Source of the DNA: Rikenellaceae bacterium UBA1749
GTDB taxonomy: Bacteria > Bacteroidota > Bacteroidia > Bacteroidales > Rikenellaceae
Length of the DNA stretch: 20,452 nt
Assembly: GCA_002315675.1 (NCBI GenBank)
Contig: DCHP01000108.1
Coordinates: 1 to 20,452 of the forward strand
Direction of reading: 5' to 3'
Both the position numbers and the translations under genes were made by a program. How positions within the stretch are numbered: the first letter of the stretch is position 1; the number at the start of each line of letters is the position of its first letter. The notes beneath the pieces are model-generated. The model saw only the letters and a program-made list of their open reading frames with translations. It was not told where the DNA came from and did no database searches. Below are positions 15,876 to 20,452 of this stretch, in pieces.

Positions 15876-16668
15876 TACTGATTTTCCTCATTCCTGGGCC
15901 ATAGTTACTGGTGCCAGTAAGGGAATAGGTATGCATTATGCTCTTTCACTTGCGGATTACGGCTTTAACTTATTGCTTGTAAGCAATGAAAGTTGCGCAG
16001 AGGTTGCAACTTCAATCTTAAACAAGTATACAATCAATGTCGAAACATTATGTTTGGATTTATCAATAGAATCCGCAGCAAAAACCATTTATGATTATAC
16101 TGAAGTGAATCACCTTGAGGTTGAAGTTCTAATAAATAATGCAGGCATTTTCTATTTTGATTCAATGCTTTCGGTTGAGGAACGAACAATTGAATCAATG
16201 ATGGCGTTGCATGTACTTACACCAACAAGACTTTGCAGATTTTTCGGTAGCAAAATGAAGGAAAAAGGACACGGATATATTCTGAATATGGGTTCAATTT
16301 CAGATATTTTGCCATATCCTGGAATATCTACATATGCTGCAACAAAAGCATACGTTAGGAATATGTCTATTGCACTTAACAAGGAACTTCGCCCCTTTGG
16401 CGTTCATGTTATGGGAGTTAGACCCGGTGCTGTAGCAACCAGTCTATATAACGTAGATGGAAATATTCAGAAAATCGCTTTGAAGCTTGGTATTATGATA
16501 TCAGCCGACAAACTTGCTAGGAAAGCATTGAAAGTACTTTTCAATTCAAAACGTGCAAATTTTATTCCAAGGCTTTCAACATACTTCTACATATTTATTA
16601 GCCGTGTACCATGGATTATTCTTGGGAAGGTTATTAAGTATTCCCCTATGTATAATTTTTTAAGATAA
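15853..16668 (+). CDS. Short-chain dehydrogenase/reductase (ketoreductase/HSD12-like)
   Basis: A 271-residue classical SDR. The cofactor motif TGASKGIG lies at 19-26, NNAG at 95-98, and the catalytic set is Ser148, Tyr161, Lys165 (YAATK); RPGAVAT follows. The hydrophobic C-terminal part (about 233-262, YFYIFISRVPWIIL) resembles membrane-attached 3-ketoacyl reductase/17beta-hydroxysteroid dehydrogenase-12-like SDRs, suggesting a lipid-like substrate. The start is a GTG at 15853, 23 bases inside the preceding gene; no ATG occurs before the cofactor motif, and the frame before the motif reads like a normal short lead. Translational coupling with the OYE gene is likely. The substrate is unknown. 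NADP(H) preference is plausible but not determined from sequence. Confidence 0.9.
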   Translation: MTKKEKINTDFPHSWAIVTGASKGIGMHYALSLADYGFNLLLVSNESCAEVATSILNKYTINVETLCLDLSIESAAKTIYDYTEVNHLEVEVLINNAGIFYFDSMLSVEERTIESMMALHVLTPTRLCRFFGSKMKEKGHGYILNMGSISDILPYPGISTYAATKAYVRNMSIALNKELRPFGVHVMGVRPGAVATSLYNVDGNIQKIALKLGIMISADKLARKALKVLFNSKRANFIPRLSTYFYIFISRVPWIILGKVIKYSPMYNFLR

Positions 16669-16672
16669 TAAT

Positions 16673-17482
16673 ATGTGTAAAAAATGCGCTATTGTTACTG
16701 GAGCTAATGGGGCTATGGGATTATCAATCTCAAAAGGTCTTGTTGATGCAGGCTATCATGTTGTAATGGCATGTAGAAATGTCGAAAAAGGACAGATTTC
16801 TGCTGAATCTGCGTCAATTCAGGATAATGTAACCATTTTACCTCTTGATCTTTCATCTTTCCATTCAATCAATTCATTTGTTGATTCCCTGTCTGCTTCT
16901 TTCAATGAAATTGAAGTTCTTGTCAATAACGCCGGTATTATAAGTCGCAATCATTCTCTTACCGCCGAAGGTTACGAAAATACCGTTGCAGTCAATTTTG
17001 TAGGTACAGCTCTTCTTACTGAAAAAATCATTCATTTCATGCCTCAAGGGGCAAAAATCGTTAATACCGTTTCATTGACTACAAGATTCGGTCATATTAA
17101 CAGGAAGCTTTTATATGGTAATGAGAAGCATTTTAATAGATTGAAGACATATTCCGATTCCAAACTTGCACTTTTCCTTTATACGCTGAAGCTAGCTGAA
17201 CAACAGAAATATTTTCATATTTATGCCGTTGATCCGGGTATTGTAAATACAGGTATGATATCAATGGGAAACTGGCTCGATCCAATTGCAAATTTAATTT
17301 TCCGTCCTTTTATAAAAAGGCCGGAAAAAGGTGCAGCTACTGCCTTAGGTCTTGCTACTGGCAGACTTTCAGGACATAGTGTTTTATGGCGCGGAGAAAA
17401 ACCAAGAAAGATTCCTCGTACAATTGCAAAGGATACCTATAAACAAGAAGAATTGTATGACTTTATACAAAATCTAGCATAA
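16673..17482 (+). CDS. Short-chain dehydrogenase/reductase (retinol-dehydrogenase-like)
   Basis: A 269-residue SDR distinct from its neighbour. It has TGANGAMG at 9-16 followed by ACRN at about 33-36, a pattern of NADP-linked RDH/WWOX-type SDRs, NNAG at 85-88, Ser134, and YSDSK with Tyr160 and Lys164. The 26-residue Ser-Tyr spacing fits the retinol-dehydrogenase-like group. VDPGIVNTGM follows, then a basic, hydrophobic C-terminal region (IFRPFIKRPEKGA). It starts at an ATG 4 bases past the previous stop, in the same operon as the OYE and first SDR. Homologues often act on hydrophobic alcohols or ketones; the actual substrate is unknown. Two unlike SDRs together suggest two different carbonyl positions or opposite reaction directions. 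Confidence 0.9.
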   Translation: MCKKCAIVTGANGAMGLSISKGLVDAGYHVVMACRNVEKGQISAESASIQDNVTILPLDLSSFHSINSFVDSLSASFNEIEVLVNNAGIISRNHSLTAEGYENTVAVNFVGTALLTEKIIHFMPQGAKIVNTVSLTTRFGHINRKLLYGNEKHFNRLKTYSDSKLALFLYTLKLAEQQKYFHIYAVDPGIVNTGMISMGNWLDPIANLIFRPFIKRPEKGAATALGLATGRLSGHSVLWRGEKPRKIPRTIAKDTYKQEELYDFIQNLA

Positions 17483-17484
17483 TT

Positions 17485-17760
17485 TTGAATCGTTATCTCT
17501 TCATACTTTTTTCCGCATTCATTTTGCTGCTCTATTCTTGTTCTTCAGGCAATACTTCTAATGTTACACGAATTGAATGGGGCTCTCTGTATCAATTCCC
17601 AGATTCTTGTGGAAGATCTGCTGTAGTAGCAGGTTTGCTGGATGGTAATCGTATTGTTCAACCTGCCAAGTGCAATATTTTCAATGGAGCATTCCAATTA
17701 CATTTGATGATTAAATCACCATTGTTAATAAATGAAATTCTTAATTTTTTTAACTTATAA
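17485..17760 (+). pseudogene. Short lipoprotein reading frame, probably a truncated gene remnant
   Basis: A 91-codon frame starting 2 bases after the SDR stop, with a TTG as its only plausible start. Its first 20 residues are a clear lipoprotein signal (RYLFILFSAFILLLYSC, lipidated Cys19). The mature part is short and ends in a non-descript hydrophobic tail, LLINEILNFFNL. The segment IEWGSLYQFPDS through AGLLDGNRIV, followed by KCNIFNGA, weakly resembles the first blade of Kelch-type mutarotase lipoproteins (usually near 380 residues), which would make this an N-terminal fragment. That similarity is from memory and weak. It could instead be a genuine small lipoprotein. The TTG in place of ATG and the abrupt tail favour decay. 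Confidence 0.45.
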
Positions 17761-17771
17761 CAATTTATCTT

Positions 17772-20333
17772 ATGAAGTTCAGATCATTATTTTTAACATT
17801 ATTTGCTACTGTCGGAACTTTGTCGGCACAGTCATTGCTACCAATGAATGTTGTTAAACAAAAGTTTCCAGATGACAAATTCGCCCTATTTATAGAGACA
17901 AGGGAACATCCTATTCAGTACAACGATTCGATAAGACAATCATGGTTGAATGAAAACCCTAAATTGAACGCTTCGCAAGGTGAAATCTATATCTATCAGA
18001 TTGCTCTTTGTGCTACTGAAGATCTTTCAGATGTAAAAGTTGCTTTTACTCCTTTGAAATCCAATAATTCAACCATTCCTTCATCAGATATTGTATGTTA
18101 CAATATTTCAGGTGTTGATATTATGGGAAAACCTTTTATGAATAAACTTTCCGTTCCAAAAAATAAACTCCAGACATTATTGATAGGTGTTGACATGAAG
18201 GATGCGAAGGAAGGTGAATATAGCGGAAATGTCGAAGTTTCTGCAAACGGGGTAAAAAAAATCCTGCCAATAGTAATTTCTGTTGATGATAAAGTCGTTG
18301 AAAATCATGGTTATAATGAAGGCTGGAGGATGTCAAGACTCAACTGGCTTAATTCTACAATAGCTCAGGACTACAATATCACAAAAGGATATCAACCAGT
18401 TACCAGAAATTTGAATACTATAAGCATTCTTGGTCGTGATGTTGTTGTTGGAATGGACGGTCTTCCATCTCAGATCAATACTTATTTTTCTGAATCAAAC
18501 CAGTCCCTCAACGAAAATAGTCAACCTATTCTTTCCTCTCCTATGTCATTTGTAGTTGAAACTGAAACCGGAAAGGAAACATTCAAACCTTCAGGAATTA
18601 AATATGAATCCCAAGGCGATGCCGAGGTGTCATGGACTCTCTCTTCAAAATCCAAGAATTTTGAACTGAAAACCTATGCAAGAATGGAATTTGATGGTTT
18701 TGTGCGTTATGAATTGACACTCAAGGCCAAGAAAGATTGTAATTTGAATGATATTCGTCTTGAAACAGCTTTCTCTAAGGAGAAGGCCAAATACAAAATG
18801 GGTCTTGGCGTAGAAGGAGGTATACGCAAGGAAGATGTCTGCTGGAAATGGGATACAACAAACAATCAGGATATGCTTTGGGTTGGCGGAATCAATGGTG
18901 GTCTAAGATTTAAGTGGATGGATGAAAATTACCGTCGTCCTCTTGTAAATGTCTATTATCACTATGGTCCGCTGTTGGAACCTAAATCATGGTCAAATTC
19001 TGGAAATGGTGGCGTTAATTTGAATGAACGCAACCAAGAGGGTGATGTTCTTCTCAACGCATATTCAGGAAAACGTTCGATGAAAGCAGGTGAAGAACTT
19101 CACTATAACTTTGAAATACTTATCACTCCGTTCAGAACAATAAGGAAAAATGTGATGTTCGGAGACAGATATTTCCATGGAGGCGGAACTGATGAACGCT
19201 CTAAGGTTAGTCAGGCTACAGCAGCAGGTGCCAATATTATTAACGTCCATCATGCTTCAGATCTTTATCCATTTATCAATTACCCATTCCTTGATGAAAA
19301 TCTTAACTCATTGAAGGAAATTGTATCAGATGCTCATGCAAATGGTAAAAGAATGAAATTCTATTACACGACACGTGAACTGACAAAGAACCTTCCTGAA
19401 TTCTGGTCATTATATTCATTGAATGGTGAAGTGATTTTCCCTGGACCAGGTAATTCTGCAAAAAGTGTTGTAAATCCTAATGGTCCAAATGCATGGCTTG
19501 TTAAGAACCTACGTGAAAAATATATAGCAGCATGGTATGCTCATATTGATAGGGGAATTTTCAAAGGTGAAGTTGATTTATCCGTTATTACTACTCCAGA
19601 CAGCCGTCTTAACAACTTCTACATAGGTGGACTTGATTTTATGGTTCAGAAAATGGGTGCAGATGGTGTGTATATTGACGACTCCGCTCTTGATAGATAT
19701 ACTATCAGACGTGCCAGAAAAGTAATTGATGCCTATCGTCCTGAAGGTAGAATGGATCTTCACAGTTGGAATCATCTCTGCGATGCTGCTGGAAATGCAA
19801 GTTGTCTTAATATGTATATGGATTTACTTCCATATTTTGATATCTGCTGGATTGGTGAAGGAAGAAACTATAACCATCCACAGGACAATTGGCTTGTTGA
19901 AGTGTCAGGTATTCCTTTTGGAATTACAGGTCAGATGCTTGAAGGTGGTGGAAATCTTTGGAGAGGTATGGTCTATGGTATAACGAACCGTCCAGGCTGG
20001 AGTACTATAATCAATACGACCCCAATCTGGAATTTCTGGGATAAGTATTCAATTCAAGATAAGGAAATGATTGGTTATTGGGATGAGAAATCTCCTGTTA
20101 AGACTGATAATCCTAATGTTTCAGCAACAATATACAAGGGTGATAAACAATCAATTATTTCAATTGCAGCTTGGGGGAACGAAGACCAGACTGTCAATGT
20201 AAAGATTGATTTCCCATATGTAAAAGTCTATCAGCCAGCTATCGAAATGTTCCAGGATGAGGCTGATGTAGATTTGTCAAAACCTCTTACTATTCCTAAG
20301 GGCAAGGGCTTCCTTTTCGTGATAGAAAATTAA
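17772..20333 (+). CDS. Secreted GH123-like/DUF6067 glycoside-hydrolase-type protein
   Basis: An 853-residue secreted protein. Residues 1-19 are an SPase I signal (LFLTLFATVGTLSA). An N-terminal beta-sandwich region (about 60-170) is followed by a larger beta-rich region (about 170-460), a TIM-barrel-like section (about 465-745), and a C-terminal beta domain ending KGKGFLFVIEN. The layout and the motifs MGADGVYIDDSALDR (Asp636-Asp637), DLHSWNH at about 672-678 and YFDICWIGEGRNY (Glu696) match the DUF6067/GH123-like group found in polysaccharide loci of Bacteroidota. Asp636/637 and Glu696 are candidate catalytic acids, by inference only. The start is an ATG 11 bases after the truncated lipoprotein frame. 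It may be read with the OYE operon or from an unseen promoter. Substrate unknown. Confidence 0.8.
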   Translation: MKFRSLFLTLFATVGTLSAQSLLPMNVVKQKFPDDKFALFIETREHPIQYNDSIRQSWLNENPKLNASQGEIYIYQIALCATEDLSDVKVAFTPLKSNNSTIPSSDIVCYNISGVDIMGKPFMNKLSVPKNKLQTLLIGVDMKDAKEGEYSGNVEVSANGVKKILPIVISVDDKVVENHGYNEGWRMSRLNWLNSTIAQDYNITKGYQPVTRNLNTISILGRDVVVGMDGLPSQINTYFSESNQSLNENSQPILSSPMSFVVETETGKETFKPSGIKYESQGDAEVSWTLSSKSKNFELKTYARMEFDGFVRYELTLKAKKDCNLNDIRLETAFSKEKAKYKMGLGVEGGIRKEDVCWKWDTTNNQDMLWVGGINGGLRFKWMDENYRRPLVNVYYHYGPLLEPKSWSNSGNGGVNLNERNQEGDVLLNAYSGKRSMKAGEELHYNFEILITPFRTIRKNVMFGDRYFHGGGTDERSKVSQATAAGANIINVHHASDLYPFINYPFLDENLNSLKEIVSDAHANGKRMKFYYTTRELTKNLPEFWSLYSLNGEVIFPGPGNSAKSVVNPNGPNAWLVKNLREKYIAAWYAHIDRGIFKGEVDLSVITTPDSRLNNFYIGGLDFMVQKMGADGVYIDDSALDRYTIRRARKVIDAYRPEGRMDLHSWNHLCDAAGNASCLNMYMDLLPYFDICWIGEGRNYNHPQDNWLVEVSGIPFGITGQMLEGGGNLWRGMVYGITNRPGWSTIINTTPIWNFWDKYSIQDKEMIGYWDEKSPVKTDNPNVSATIYKGDKQSIISIAAWGNEDQTVNVKIDFPYVKVYQPAIEMFQDEADVDLSKPLTIPKGKGFLFVIEN

Positions 20334-20361
20334 AGTCCCTTATTAAATATTTATTATATAT

Positions 20362-20406
20362 TCCTCTTTTCGATACGTTGCTATTGTTAACGTGTTGGAA
20401 AGAGGA
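20362..20406 (+). terminator. Long RNA hairpin after the DUF6067 gene
   Basis: CCTCTTTTCGATACGTT (20363-20379) pairs over all 17 positions with AACGTGTTGGAAAGAGG (20389-20405) if three G-U pairs are allowed, plus one more U-A pair outside; the loop is 9 bases. The wobbles are possible only in plus-strand RNA, matching the direction of the gene that ends 28 bases upstream. The exit reads ATAATTATAT rather than a pure U run, so it could be a terminator or a transcript-end stabiliser. Confidence 0.6.
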
Positions 20407-20452
20407 TAATTATATCTATCCGTAATATAATCCTTAACTCGGTATCGATTAC

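Noticed and set aside
1..20452. CRISPR array, tRNA, rRNA, known riboswitch or intact prophage/IS
   Set aside because: No regularly spaced repeats, cloverleaf, rRNA-like sequence, transposase, integrase or phage structural gene was seen on either strand.

Overview
The window reads as chromosomal DNA of a member of the Bacteroidota, most likely the order Bacteroidales (Prevotella/Bacteroides-like). The support is low G+C, several upstream boxes of the type TAnnTTTG (the Bacteroidetes -7 element), A-rich ribosome-binding regions without Shine-Dalgarno sites, a Rho factor with a long hydrophilic insertion, and secreted glycan-degrading enzyme families typical of this group. The species cannot be fixed from the sequence.

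Layout. Positions 1-309 have no gene but hold a 24-base imperfect inverted repeat. A minus-strand lipoprotein FAD-dependent oxidoreductase follows (310-2121), then a plus-strand DUF1232 membrane protein (2398-2763) with a terminator. A minus-strand pair comes next: a bile acid:sodium symporter family (BASS) transporter and, overlapping it by 14 bases, a small protein of unknown function (4217-2936). Two secreted glycoside hydrolases lie on the plus strand, a GH106-type alpha-L-rhamnosidase (4501-7734) and a GH29-type alpha-L-fucosidase (7947-9260). They are followed by the housekeeping genes kdsB (CMP-Kdo synthesis) and rho, each ending in a clear hairpin terminator. An HU-type DNA-binding protein and a 4-alpha-glucanotransferase (GH77) are on the minus strand.

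Divergent from the glucanotransferase is a tightly packed plus-strand run: an old-yellow-enzyme-type flavin oxidoreductase, two different short-chain dehydrogenases (23-base overlap, then a 4-base gap), a short and probably degraded lipoprotein reading frame, and a large secreted GH123-like/DUF6067 protein. A 17-bp hairpin that closes only in plus-strand RNA follows the last gene.

How the genes work together. Three themes are visible: deoxysugar-containing glycan breakdown (GH106, GH29, perhaps the DUF6067 protein), core functions (KdsB, Rho, HU, MalQ), and a compact three-enzyme redox operon (OYE-SDR-SDR). That operon looks like a pathway reducing an alpha,beta-unsaturated carbonyl compound, with a sterol, bile acid or other lipid as a possible but unproven substrate. 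It is the best candidate here for an undescribed system. No SusC/SusD pair, sigma/anti-sigma pair, CRISPR array, tRNA, rRNA or intact transposase is visible.
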